Shown here piece by piece: positions 44,652 through 53,416 of a DNA stretch of 64,000 nt (within the stretch, counting starts at the first letter, position 1; the number at the start of each line of letters is the position of its first letter). The DNA lies in assembly GCF_900156875.1 (NCBI RefSeq), contig NZ_LT707409.1, positions 1,143,221 through 1,207,220 of the forward strand, in the 5' to 3' direction. This stretch comes from Robertmurraya dakarensis (GTDB lineage: Bacteria > Bacillota > Bacilli > Bacillales > Cytobacillaceae). Under the pieces are notes generated by a model that did not search any database, had not been told where the DNA came from, and worked only from the letters and a program-made list of their open reading frames with translations. The translations under genes were made by a program, and so were the position numbers.

Positions 44652-44975
44652 CTATAAAACTGTATCTATATAATTCCCTACCCCCTGCTGGACTGAAAGC
44701 CCTTGACTCCTTAAAGTATTCCAAATTTTACGATCCAGCGCATACGGATCACAACCTTGAAGCAATCTTAGCTCCTCTTCGCTAATTTCGATTTGATAAA
44801 AGCGTTCTTTATGACCTATAGTCAATTCGTAATTTGTAAGTTTCATTAAATAAACTCGATATTCTGAACTCCATTCCTTTAACTGGCGTTGTATTTGATC
44901 AGCCACATGTATAAGAAACTGCTGTTCACTCTGACTTCTGGCGATATCCTCTCTTGTTTGTGCGTTAATGTTCAT
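44652..44975 (-). CDS. Hypothetical protein (107 aa) downstream of a SAM riboswitch
   Basis: Mixed alpha/beta protein beginning MNINAQTREDIARSQSEQQF, then a beta stretch YRVYLMKLTNYELTIG and FYQIEISEEEL, ending WNTLRSQGL-like. No Cys-rich motif, no signal peptide, no membrane segment, no family recognised. AAGGAGAG fixes ATG 44975. The S-box leader directly upstream implies expression when S-adenosylmethionine is low, which points to sulfur, methionine or SAM metabolism. The protein is not one of the usual S-box targets that I know. Confidence 0.7.
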   Translation of the reverse strand: MNINAQTREDIARSQSEQQFLIHVADQIQRQLKEWSSEYRVYLMKLTNYELTIGHKERFYQIEISEEELRLLQGCDPYALDRKIWNTLRSQGLSVQQGVGNYIDTVL

Positions 44976-45021
44976 ATTCAAATCTCTCCTTACTTTTTTC
45001 ATAAGGCAGCAAGAGAAAAAC

Positions 45022-45178
45022 TAAAAAAGGCCCTTTATTGCAAATGAATGCAACAAAGAGCCTCCGCTTTTCGTTCGTTATCATTCAAAGCAATGCTTTG
45101 CTGGTAGTAGCACCTTACCGCTATGGCAGGCTGCTGTGAAGTCAAAGAGCCAGTACTCTCGTTCACTCTTGATAACCT
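45022..45178 (-). ncRNA. SAM-I riboswitch (S-box leader) with terminator
   Basis: Reading leftward, TTATCAAGAG opens helix P1 (closing TGATAA at 45083-45078), followed by ACTGGCTC, a GACTTCACAGCAGCC kink-turn region, GGTGCTACTACCAGCA (S-box GGTGCTAATTCCAGCA) and then a terminator (GGCTCTTT / AAAGGGCC with T6 at 45028-45023). These are the conserved SAM-I aptamer parts. SAM binding should stabilise termination before the 107-aa gene. Confidence 0.85.
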
Positions 45179-45392
45179 TATGTAATTATTAAAAATATAA
45201 CATGGGTTTGTAAAATAGTAAAGAAGGACTTTATAATTTTCTTTTCTAAAGCTGCAGTTACGCTTTTATTAATTGGTTAAAACTACCGCCGACATTTAAA
45301 AAAAACATCTTTCTACCTTTGGAGAATCATGATAATGTAATAGAATCTTTATTACATTTTTATTACAGATAAAACATGAGAGGATGGCGAAG

Positions 45393-46961
45393 TTGCCAAA
45401 AACTATAAAGCTTTTAATCGTCTTGACATTTGCTATGATAATGACTCCCGTCTTATCACATTCAGTAAATGCATCCACGTTTTCAGATGTTCGTTTATAT
45501 GAAAAAGAAATTAGTTATCTATACGGTAACGGAATTATAAAAGGTTACAGTGATGGAACCTTTAAGCCAGATCAACCGATAAAGCGGTTACAAGCCGTGC
45601 AAATGATATTAAAAGATATGGGCATCAACACGGACAATGCGCCAGATCCTAATTTAAAAGATATGAAACCCGGAGACTATGGATTTGAGGTCGTTGCGAA
45701 AGCTGTTGAATTAGGGATTATTTCTGGCAAGGATGACGGAAGATTCGATCCTTGGGGGACGCTTACAAGAGGACAAATGGCAAAGATATTAGTCAATGCA
45801 TATGGATTATACGGCATCTATCCATATGGTTTTACGGATGTATCAGATCATTTTTGGGGAAATGAGTTTATTAGTTCTCTAGCTGCAAATAATATTACAA
45901 CCGGTTATCCAGACGGTTCGTTTAGACCGAATGACTCGATAACACGCGCTCATTTTTCAGTATTTTTAGCACGGTTAATGGAACCAAGTTTCTTGCCTGA
46001 TAATCCTAAAATAAAGGATACCATGCTTGAAGTATTAATGGATATTAATATCATGGATTATGATGTTCATCCAACAGAACCTATACTTTATTTCTTAGAC
46101 GGATTCAGTAATTCAGTTGTTTCCTTTAATTATCAAACATATGAACTAAAGGAGGTCCCATTCTCCTTGCCTGCCGAACGTATGGATTACGCAAACGGCT
46201 ATCTTTATGTAACTCTCCTTAAAGGAACTCACAGTTCATACTGGTGGAATGAAGATCAGACGGGTGCCTTTGCTGTGGTGGATGTTAATACGATGAAAAT
46301 AAGAAACGTCGTTCACATTGAAGTAGATCCTTTTGACATTGCAGCAGATGACCAAGGAGTTGTTTACATCACACCTGGTTCTGGTCAACATGGAAATATT
46401 AAAAGCTTTGACAGTAAATCTGGAGAAATCCTTAGCGACCTTTATGGTGTTTATGAAAGGTCTTACATCGAAATGCACCCATCGCAAGATAGAGTATATT
46501 TAATTGATACAACACTTTCACCGCGTGATATTGAAAGTTATCCTATTCAAAATGGGAAGCTGCAAGCCGGGAAAGATTCTCCTTATCATGGTGATTATCA
46601 GATCAGCCCTGATTTGAAAATTTCCGATGACGGGCGTTATCTCTTTAACCAAAGTGGACATATTTTTATGTCCAGTGCAACACCTTCTGCCGACATGACC
46701 TATGTGGGCAAGCTCGACCGAGAATTTTCAAGCATAACTTTTGACATTACTTATGGCGGATTTTATGCAGCAAATAACCGTTCAGTGATCCAAGCATATG
46801 ATTACGATACCATGAAAGCCACTTTCCAACTGGAATCTTACGGGAATATCAAGCATTTAATTATTCATCATGACGTTATTATCGCTTTGACTGAATTGAA
46901 ACTGCCTAACTCTGCGAAAACCTTTATTGGGCTTGAGACGATTTATTTAAATCATGAATAA
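45393..46961 (+). CDS. S-layer homology domain protein with beta-propeller
   Basis: 522 residues. Signal peptide (about 1-27, ending VNAS), three SLH domains (about 30-75, 85-135, 145-195; FKPDQPIKRLQAVQMI, RFDPWGTLTRGQMAKIL, SFRPNDSITRAHFSVFL), then YVTN/WD-like repeats forming a beta-propeller (LYFLDGFSNSVVSF, FDIAADDQGVVYI, RVYLIDT). SLH domains bind pyruvylated wall polymer, so the protein sits on the cell surface. GAGAGG is too close to ATG 45384; TTG 45393 is better spaced. Function of the propeller unknown. Confidence 0.85.
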   Translation: MPKTIKLLIVLTFAMIMTPVLSHSVNASTFSDVRLYEKEISYLYGNGIIKGYSDGTFKPDQPIKRLQAVQMILKDMGINTDNAPDPNLKDMKPGDYGFEVVAKAVELGIISGKDDGRFDPWGTLTRGQMAKILVNAYGLYGIYPYGFTDVSDHFWGNEFISSLAANNITTGYPDGSFRPNDSITRAHFSVFLARLMEPSFLPDNPKIKDTMLEVLMDINIMDYDVHPTEPILYFLDGFSNSVVSFNYQTYELKEVPFSLPAERMDYANGYLYVTLLKGTHSSYWWNEDQTGAFAVVDVNTMKIRNVVHIEVDPFDIAADDQGVVYITPGSGQHGNIKSFDSKSGEILSDLYGVYERSYIEMHPSQDRVYLIDTTLSPRDIESYPIQNGKLQAGKDSPYHGDYQISPDLKISDDGRYLFNQSGHIFMSSATPSADMTYVGKLDREFSSITFDITYGGFYAANNRSVIQAYDYDTMKATFQLESYGNIKHLIIHHDVIIALTELKLPNSAKTFIGLETIYLNHE

Positions 46962-46965
46962 AAGT

Positions 46966-47006
46966 TTAAGTCTGTCCTACATATTTGGGACAGACTTTTT
47001 AATATT
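46966..47006 (+). terminator. Intrinsic terminator of the SLH gene
   Basis: Stem AAGTCTGTCC / GGACAGACTT with a T-run. Confidence 0.85.
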
Positions 47007-47099
47007 AATTTCTTTTTTATGTTTGCCTTTTGTCACAGATCAACCATTCGGGGGCATATGTTATCAAGAAGCTTTAGGTATCAGATAGGAGGGTAACAG

Positions 47100-47774
47100 A
47101 TGTATTCGAATTATTCATATTGGGCCAACCTTTATCAGTATGGCTATAATCCATATCATTCCTATTCCTACTCGCAGCAGCCTTATTATGGTTATGATCG
47201 ATTTTATCATGCATATTATTATCCGCAAACACGTCAACAGACATTGAAAGGGCAAGCTACATGGACGGACGGAGGACAAGTTACGAAGTGTAATATTCCT
47301 TGGTCAGATAATCAATATATGACAGCAGCTGTAGGTGCAGATTCACCTTTTCAGTGCGGCCAGAGTATCAAAGTTAGAAATTTAACCACCCCTGGTTCAA
47401 AAGAAATTATCGTAACTGTTGTCGATCAAGTTAAGGGCTATCCGACTAACAGGCTTAATCTCCACCGAAAGGCATTCGAGGCATTAGGAGCGACGGTAGG
47501 TACGGGGGTCATTGATGTAGAAATTATCCCTTCCCCAGAGCTTGAACAAGAAAAATGGGGCAAGTACTTATTATCTGTCACACAGACCGCCTATCCCAGC
47601 TATAAGGTAATTGATTACAAATCAGTAGAAAAAACTGCGGTTTTGGCTGATCAAACTCGAGAAGTCTTTGAATTCGTGCTGCAATCTCCCCAAGAGAGCA
47701 TAAAGGTGAGAGCAACTGTTCTTTATAATCCAAACACGGATCGGGTTATTACGTTTGATTTAAAGGAAGTATAG
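47100..47774 (+). CDS. Double-psi beta-barrel plus DUF3889 protein
   Basis: 224 residues. The first 45 are strikingly Tyr-rich (about 17 Tyr, with SYSQQPYYGYDRFYHAYYY). Next is an RlpA/barwin-like double-psi barrel (GQATWTDGGQVTKCN ... MTAAVGADSPFQCGQSIKV ... VVDQVKGYP ... LNLHRKAFEALGA) and a DUF3889 domain (KWGKYLLSVTQTAYPSYKVIDYKSVEKT). No signal peptide, so secretion is not expected; a Tyr-rich, unsecreted surface protein suggests spore coat placement with dityrosine cross-linking (inference). GGAGGG precedes the ATG. Confidence 0.8.
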   Translation: MYSNYSYWANLYQYGYNPYHSYSYSQQPYYGYDRFYHAYYYPQTRQQTLKGQATWTDGGQVTKCNIPWSDNQYMTAAVGADSPFQCGQSIKVRNLTTPGSKEIIVTVVDQVKGYPTNRLNLHRKAFEALGATVGTGVIDVEIIPSPELEQEKWGKYLLSVTQTAYPSYKVIDYKSVEKTAVLADQTREVFEFVLQSPQESIKVRATVLYNPNTDRVITFDLKEV

Positions 47775-47876
47775 CGATGCCCCTTGTATCCCCTACTCTA
47801 AAAATGTGGGGGCTTCTTACATATCTTTCATTGTATTGTACAAGCTATGAAAAAGCACTTTACTGGAGGTGAGTTT

Positions 47877-48113
47877 ATGTCAAATCTAGAGCCTGTCGAG
47901 TATGAAACGGGTGTCCCGATACGGGATTATGATATTATCAACATTACGAAAACAGTGAACGGCCATGAAGTCTTACTCGATATTAACCTTGACAGCGGCT
48001 ACTCATTAGCAAGAACAACGTTAGAAATAACGGATGAAGAATTGCAGGGTTACGAAACTGATAATGTAGAGGATGGGGTTAAATACGCTTTAGGGTTCTT
48101 TGTTCGGCAGTAG
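47877..48113 (+). CDS. Small acidic hypothetical protein, 78 aa
   Basis: MSNLEPVEYETGVPIRDYD at the start, ending GVKYALGFFVRQ. No motif recognised; appears a folded alpha/beta protein. GGAGGTGA is 6 nt from ATG 47877; an upstream frame start at 47847 contains the ribosome site. Tandem array 2 begins right after its stop codon. Confidence 0.65.
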   Translation: MSNLEPVEYETGVPIRDYDIINITKTVNGHEVLLDINLDSGYSLARTTLEITDEELQGYETDNVEDGVKYALGFFVRQ

Positions 48114-48117
48114 TAAG

Positions 48118-50275
48118 GCGGATGAAGACCACTTTATGAAGGTTATAGTTATATTTTGGCTTTCATAAGGTCGATGAGAACCGTTTCGCGGAGTGCTGGC
48201 TGGGTTTTTGGTTTTCATAACGGCGATGATGACCGTTTCGTGGAGTGATGGCTGGGTTATTGGTTTTCATAACCGCGATGATGACCGTTTCATGGAGTGC
48301 TGACTTGCTTTTTGGTTTTCATAACGGCGATGATGACCGTTTTGCTGAGTGCTGGCTTGCTTTTTGGTTTTCATAACGGCGATGATGACCGTTTTGCTGA
48401 GCGCTGGCTGGGTTTTTGGTTTTCATAACCGCGATGAGAACCGTTTTGCTGAGTGATGGCTTGCTTTTTGGTTTTCATAACCGCGATGATGACCGTTTTG
48501 CTGAGTGCTGACTTGCTTTTTGGTTTTCATAACGGCGATGATGACCGTTTTGCTGAGTGCTGGCTTGCTTTTTGGTTTTCATAACGGCGATGATGACCGT
48601 TTTGCTGAGCGCTGGCTGGGTTTTTGGTTTTCATAACCGCGATGAGAACCGTTTTGCTGAGTGATGGCTTGCTTTTTGGTTTTCATAACCGCGATGATGA
48701 CCGTTTTGCTGAGTGCTGACTTGCTTTTTGGTTTTCATAACGGCGATGATGACCGTTTTGCTGAGTGCTGGCTTGCTTTTTGGTTTTCATAACGGCGATG
48801 ATGACCGTTTTGCTGAGCGCTGGCTGGGTTTTTGGTTTTCATAACCGCGATGAGAACCGTTTTGCTGAGTGATGGCTTGCTTTTTGGTTTTCATAACCGC
48901 GATGATGACCGTTTTGCTGAGTGCTGACTTGCTTTTTGGTTTTCATAACGGCGATGATGACCGTTTTGCTGAGTGCTGGCTTGCTTTTTGGTTTTCATAA
49001 CGGCGATGATGACCGTTTTGCTGAGCGCTGGCTGGGTTTTTGGTTTTCATAACCGCGATGAGAACCGTTTTGCTGAGTGATGGCTTGCTTTTTGGTTTTC
49101 ATAACCGCGATGATGACCGTTTTGCTGAGTGCTGACTTGCTTTTTGGTTTTCATAACGGCGATGATGACCGTTTTGCTGAGTGCTGGCTTGCTTTTTGGT
49201 TTTCATAACGGCGATGATGACCGTTTTGCTGAGCGCTGGCTGGGTTTTTGGTTTTCATAACCGCGATGAGAACCGTTTTGCTGAGTGATGGCTTGCTTTT
49301 TGGTTTTCATAACCGCGATGATGACCGTTTTGCTGAGTGCTGACTTGCTTTTTGGTTTTCATAACGGCGATGATGACCGTTTTGCTGAGTGCTGGCTTGC
49401 TTTTTGGTTTTCATAACGGCGATGATGACCGTTTTGCTGAGCGCTGGCTGGGTTTTTGGTTTTCATAACCGCGATGAGAACCGTTTTGCTGAGTGATGGC
49501 TTGCTTTTTGGTTTTCATAACCGCGATGATGACCGTTTTGCTGAGTGCTGACTTGCTTTTTGGTTTTCATAACGGCGATGATGACCGTTTTGCTGAGTGC
49601 TGGCTTGCTTTTTGGTTTTCATAACGGCGATGATGACCGTTTTGCTGAGCGCTGGCTGGGTTTTTGGTTTTCATAACCGCGATGAGAACCGTTTTGCTGA
49701 GTGATGGCTTGCTTTTTGGTTTTCATAACCGCGATGATGACCGTTTTGCTGAGTGCTGACTTGCTTTTTGGTTTTCATAACGGCGATGATGACCGTTTTG
49801 CTGAGTGCTGGCTTGCTTTTTGGTTTTCATAACGGCGATGATGACCGTTTTGCTGAGCGCTGGCTGGGTTTTTGGTTTTCATAACCGCGATGAGAACCGT
49901 TTTGCTGAGTGATGGCTTGCTTTTTGGTTTTCATAACCGCGATGATGACCGTTTTGCTGAGTGCTGACTTGCTTTTTGGTTTTCATAACGGCGATGATGA
50001 CCGTTTTGCTGAGTGCTGGCTTGCTTTTTGGTTTTCATAACGGCGATGATGACCGTTTTGCTGAGCGCTGGCTGGGTTTTTGGTTTTCATAACCGCGATG
50101 AGAACCGTTTTGCTGAGTGATGGCTTGCTTTTTGGTTTTCATAACCGCGATGATGACCGTTTTGCTGAGTGCTGACTTGCTTTTTGGTTTTCATAACGGC
50201 GATGATGACCGTTTTGCTGAGTGCTGGCTTGCTTTTTGGTTTTCATAACGGCGATGATGACCACTTCGCATTAGT
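48118..50275. repeat. Tandem array 2, 52-bp unit in 208-bp higher-order repeats
   Basis: Unit starts (ATAA) occur every 52 bp from 48165 to 50245, 40 full units. From 48321 on, four unit types A-B-C-D repeat in strict order, so the true period is 208 bp; type B (GAGCGCTGG) recurs at 48373, 48581, 48789, 48997, 49205, 49413, 49621, 49829 and 50037. I saw no difference between the 208-bp copies by eye. The first three units are diverged. Each has the dyad GGTTTTCAT - 7 bp - ATGATGACC (or ATGAGAACC). Non-coding, since neither 52 nor 208 is a multiple of three. Confidence 0.97.
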
Positions 50276-50286
50276 TTTATTTGTCT

Positions 50287-50320
50287 TTAGTCCTTCATGA
50301 GTGAAATGAAGGACTTTTAC
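50287..50320. terminator. Hairpin just after array 2
   Basis: Perfect 10-bp stem AGTCCTTCAT / ATGAAGGACT with a 7-nt loop and a short T-run. It looks like a terminator but its TTCAT-7-ATGAA centre copies the array dyad geometry. Confidence 0.6.
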
Positions 50321-50430
50321 CTTTGTCTATCGAAGTTTTATCCTTACTCCCGTTTTGTCCATCTGATAAACAATAAAATGGTTTAAGAATTTCGATTACT
50401 GGAAATCATTGTTAAAAAAGGAGGGTATAT

Positions 50431-50622
50431 ATGGCTACGATAAAAGTGAATGATAATGGGCCTTTACGTGTTTCTGGGGAAATTGAATTGCTAGATGGTG
50501 AAGGAAATAAAATTCAAGCAAAAGAAACTTTTTCGCTATGCAGATGTGGTCTTTCTGACAATAAGCCTTTTTGTGATGGAAGCCATAAGGGTAAATTTGA
50601 AAGCGAAGTAAGAGCCGAATAA
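50431..50622 (+). CDS. CDGSH iron-sulfur domain protein
   Basis: 63 residues. One CDGSH motif: C37, C39, C48 and H52 (CRCG, then FCDGSHKG), binding a labile [2Fe-2S] cluster with 3Cys-1His ligands as in mitoNEET. Role is redox or cluster transfer, not defined in bacteria. GGAGGG is 8 nt before the ATG. Single gene with terminator. Confidence 0.92.
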   Translation: MATIKVNDNGPLRVSGEIELLDGEGNKIQAKETFSLCRCGLSDNKPFCDGSHKGKFESEVRAE

Positions 50623-50627
50623 CCGCA

Positions 50628-50669
50628 TAAAAGGGACAAGGTTTTTTAATAAACCAAGTCCCTTCCATG
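50628..50669. terminator. Bidirectional terminator
   Basis: Interrupted stem AAGGGAC-AAGGTTT / AAACC-AAGTCCCTT between convergent genes. Confidence 0.75.
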
Positions 50670-51749
50670 TTAATTCTGCTTGGAAATTTTATGCTCCACT
50701 CGCGGCATGACTTCTTCTTTTAGTAATCTCATTGATTTTTTCCATACATCCGGATTTTCACTATAATCGTAACCTGTTACAAGTAAACCGCCAAAGCCCC
50801 CTACTCGTTCGTAAAGGTTGGCAATTCGGTTAGCAACGGTTTCTGGAGAACCAACAAACCAATTATGTTTGGCAACGTATTCAGTACTGACTTCCGAATC
50901 GTCAACATTTTCTTCATGTTTAAATACAGAGACTGCCCCCAATTTTGTAAATAGTGGAATCCAGTACTCACGATGCTGCCTTCCCATCATTGATCCAAGT
51001 GATCCCTCTAGCGCTTCTTCATCAGTATCCGCTACAAAGACATCTCTTGTTATTCTCCAATCAGCTCGATTAGGTTTTTTACCCGTTTTTTCGGCACCTT
51101 TTTCAACAGACTTCCAGTGTCCTGAAATGTAATCGATATTAGCTCCAAGACTCATTGGAATAAAGCCTTTCTCTCCAGCTGTGATTAATGTTTCTGAATT
51201 CGGACTCAGTCCCGTTACACTTATCGGAGGATGGGGTTGTTGATAAGGATAAATATGATAGCTTAAATACTCGTCCCCCTCAATTTTATTTGCGTTCCAG
51301 TATTTACCTTCAAATTGGAATGGCTCTTTCTCATTCCAGAGCTTTAACATAATTTCCATTGCTTCGACCATCATTTTACGATTCTCCCCAACAACACCAA
51401 ATGTTTGATGATCGCTTGGCAGGCCTCCTGCACCGATTCCAAGCATTAACCGGCCCTGTGATAGATGATCTAAATACGCAACACGATGGGCGAGTTCTAC
51501 TGGATGGTGATAAGGTAAAAGGTGCGCACCTGGTGCTAATTTAATCTGCTTGGTCATCGTAATCGCTTGAGCTATTAGTAAATCTGGCGCTGGAATCGGC
51601 TCCCAAGGCGAAGTAAAATGTTCACCAATCCAAGCTTCACTGTACCCAAGTTCATCTGCATACTGAATCATTTCTAAATCCCATTGCGTAGCGTCATAAA
51701 GACTCCTCTCTGGCGGATGTGACGGCATAAGGAAAATACCAATGTTCAT
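50670..51749 (-). CDS. LLM class flavin-dependent oxidoreductase
   Basis: 359 residues, bacterial luciferase-like TIM barrel. Blocks: GYSEAWIGEHFTSPWEP near 36, APGAHLLPYHHPVELAHRVAYLDHLSQGRLMLGIGAGG, and VGSPETVANRIANLYERVGGFGGLLVTGYD. Uses FMNH2 to oxygenate an unknown small molecule (alkanal-like monooxygenases are the nearest). GAGAGG precedes the ATG. A partial cre-like box lies 30-45 bp upstream. Confidence 0.9.
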   Translation of the reverse strand: MNIGIFLMPSHPPERSLYDATQWDLEMIQYADELGYSEAWIGEHFTSPWEPIPAPDLLIAQAITMTKQIKLAPGAHLLPYHHPVELAHRVAYLDHLSQGRLMLGIGAGGLPSDHQTFGVVGENRKMMVEAMEIMLKLWNEKEPFQFEGKYWNANKIEGDEYLSYHIYPYQQPHPPISVTGLSPNSETLITAGEKGFIPMSLGANIDYISGHWKSVEKGAEKTGKKPNRADWRITRDVFVADTDEEALEGSLGSMMGRQHREYWIPLFTKLGAVSVFKHEENVDDSEVSTEYVAKHNWFVGSPETVANRIANLYERVGGFGGLLVTGYDYSENPDVWKKSMRLLKEEVMPRVEHKISKQN

Positions 51750-51775
51750 GAAATCCTCTCCTATCTATAAAAATA

Positions 51776-51796
51776 ATAATAAAACGCTTTCAATCT
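51776..51796. promoter_or_regulatory. Imperfect cre-like box before the LLM gene
   Basis: Leftward TTGAAAGCGTTTTATT keeps the cre core with two end mismatches; near the promoter position of the LLM oxidoreductase gene. Confidence 0.35.
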
Positions 51797-52001
51797 ATTA
51801 AAAGCTTTTCTATTTCCTATATTTATGCAGTCTTTAATCAATAAATTAATGATTTTAAAAATAAAGTTTGTCTTTTCATATTCTCATAGATTAACCAATA
51901 GAATGCTTCTCTCATTTCCTTTCCCAGTGATTACTCCTTGTAATTCGTACTGTTCAGGTATACTATTAAAAACGTAGCTTTTTTAAGAAAGGGCGTTTTC
52001 A

Positions 52002-53180
52002 ATGAATAAACGAGTCTACTTCTTAATGATCGTTTCCTTTGTCATTGGAATGGTCGAATTAATTATAAGTGGAATCCTGGATTTAATTGCGGAAGATTTA
52101 AATGTAAGCTTGGGCCAGGCAGGCTACTTAATTACGATATTTTCTCTTATTTTTGCTATTGCTTCCCCGATTCTATTAATCTTAACGGCAAATATTGAAC
52201 GAAAAAAATTAACGCTGATTTCTTTAGTTATTTTTCTAATCGGGAATGCAGTCATTGTCTTTGCTCCTACTTATAGCATCGTGTTTACAGGACGTGTGAT
52301 TACAGCTATAAGCGGCGCGTTGCTGATTATTTTATGCTTAGTGATGGCTCCTAGTTTGGTGGAGCCTCAGTATCGCGGCCGCGCAATTGGAGTTATTTCT
52401 ATGGGGGTCAGCGGGTCGCTTGTGCTAGGAGTGCCGCTTGGATTAATGCTTGGCAATGCTTTTGGCTGGAGAGCTCCATTTGTTCTCATTACGTTCTTAA
52501 CCCTCCTGTCGATTGTGGGCGTCTATTTCTTTATGGAAAAGGTTGCACCAAAACCATCTGTTCCTCTTAAAAAGCAACTAGCCACACTTAAAAGTCAGAA
52601 AGTCTCTTTTGCACATGCCACTACTTTTCTTTATATGGCCGGACATTCAGTACTTTACACTTATTTAAAACCATATATTGATGCAACAACAGGGCTGCAA
52701 GGTTCCTGGATTAGTGTTATCTACTTTTTATTCGGTTTAGCGGCTGTACTAGGCGGTGGAATTGGCGGAACAATGTCCGATAAACTAGGTTCCAAACAAA
52801 CGATCTCTATTTCGATTATTGGATTGGGGATTGTTCTCTTTACGATGTCGTACTCGACTTCCATTCTTTTTGTTTTTCTAGTCGTGTTAATGATCTGGGG
52901 TATGTTAAGCTGGGTTATTTCTCCTGCGATGCAAAGTTATCTGATTGAAACATCACCTGAAACTTCTGATATTCAGCAAAGTTTGAGCAATTCCTCGCTG
53001 CATCTTGGTATTGCAGCCGGTTCATTAGCCGGCGGTGTTGTCATTGAGCAAGCATCTGTGGAGATCAATCCGACAATTGGTGCGTTTCTAGTACTGCTTT
53101 CCCTTGTAACAGTTATTATCTCGATACGAAAAAAATCGGCTGTTCACCATAAGTCAAATTTGGATAAGCAGCTGATTTAA
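52002..53180 (+). CDS. MFS transporter (drug:H+ antiporter-like)
   Basis: 392 residues, twelve membrane helices. Loop 2-3 carries a weak motif (LTANIERKKLTLIS), helix 5 the antiporter-type GVSGSLVLGVPLGLMLGNAFGWR, and loop 8-9 GGTMSDKLGSKQTI. This is the AraJ/YdhP-like DHA1 group exporting drugs, sugars or metabolites. AAGAAAGGG precedes the ATG. Substrate unknown. Confidence 0.88.
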   Translation: MNKRVYFLMIVSFVIGMVELIISGILDLIAEDLNVSLGQAGYLITIFSLIFAIASPILLILTANIERKKLTLISLVIFLIGNAVIVFAPTYSIVFTGRVITAISGALLIILCLVMAPSLVEPQYRGRAIGVISMGVSGSLVLGVPLGLMLGNAFGWRAPFVLITFLTLLSIVGVYFFMEKVAPKPSVPLKKQLATLKSQKVSFAHATTFLYMAGHSVLYTYLKPYIDATTGLQGSWISVIYFLFGLAAVLGGGIGGTMSDKLGSKQTISISIIGLGIVLFTMSYSTSILFVFLVVLMIWGMLSWVISPAMQSYLIETSPETSDIQQSLSNSSLHLGIAAGSLAGGVVIEQASVEINPTIGAFLVLLSLVTVIISIRKKSAVHHKSNLDKQLI

Positions 53181-53210
53181 AGGTTTGTTATTAGGCAAAC
53201 TGCCCATAGC

Positions 53211-53246
53211 AAATGCCGGATCTCAGGAGGATCCGGCATTTTTTAA
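53211..53246 (+). terminator. Intrinsic terminator of the MFS gene
   Basis: Perfect 10-bp stem ATGCCGGATC / GATCCGGCAT followed by TTTTTT. Confidence 0.88.
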
Positions 53247-53416
53247 TATATGGTGAGTCTTCGTTCCCATTATCCGCAAAAATGAACTATTAAAATTCCC
53301 CTATAAGTTAAACATTATTTTTATAAGATTGAATATTTATAATATTATAATTATGATGTATATTTATGGATGAAGAAATGATATAAAACTATAAAAATAG
53401 TAAGGTGTGTGATGAC

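Noticed and set aside
48118..50275. CRISPR array
   Set aside because: Units repeat entirely, linkers included, in a fixed four-type order; there are no unique spacers and no cas genes. The same reasoning applies to arrays 1 and 3.
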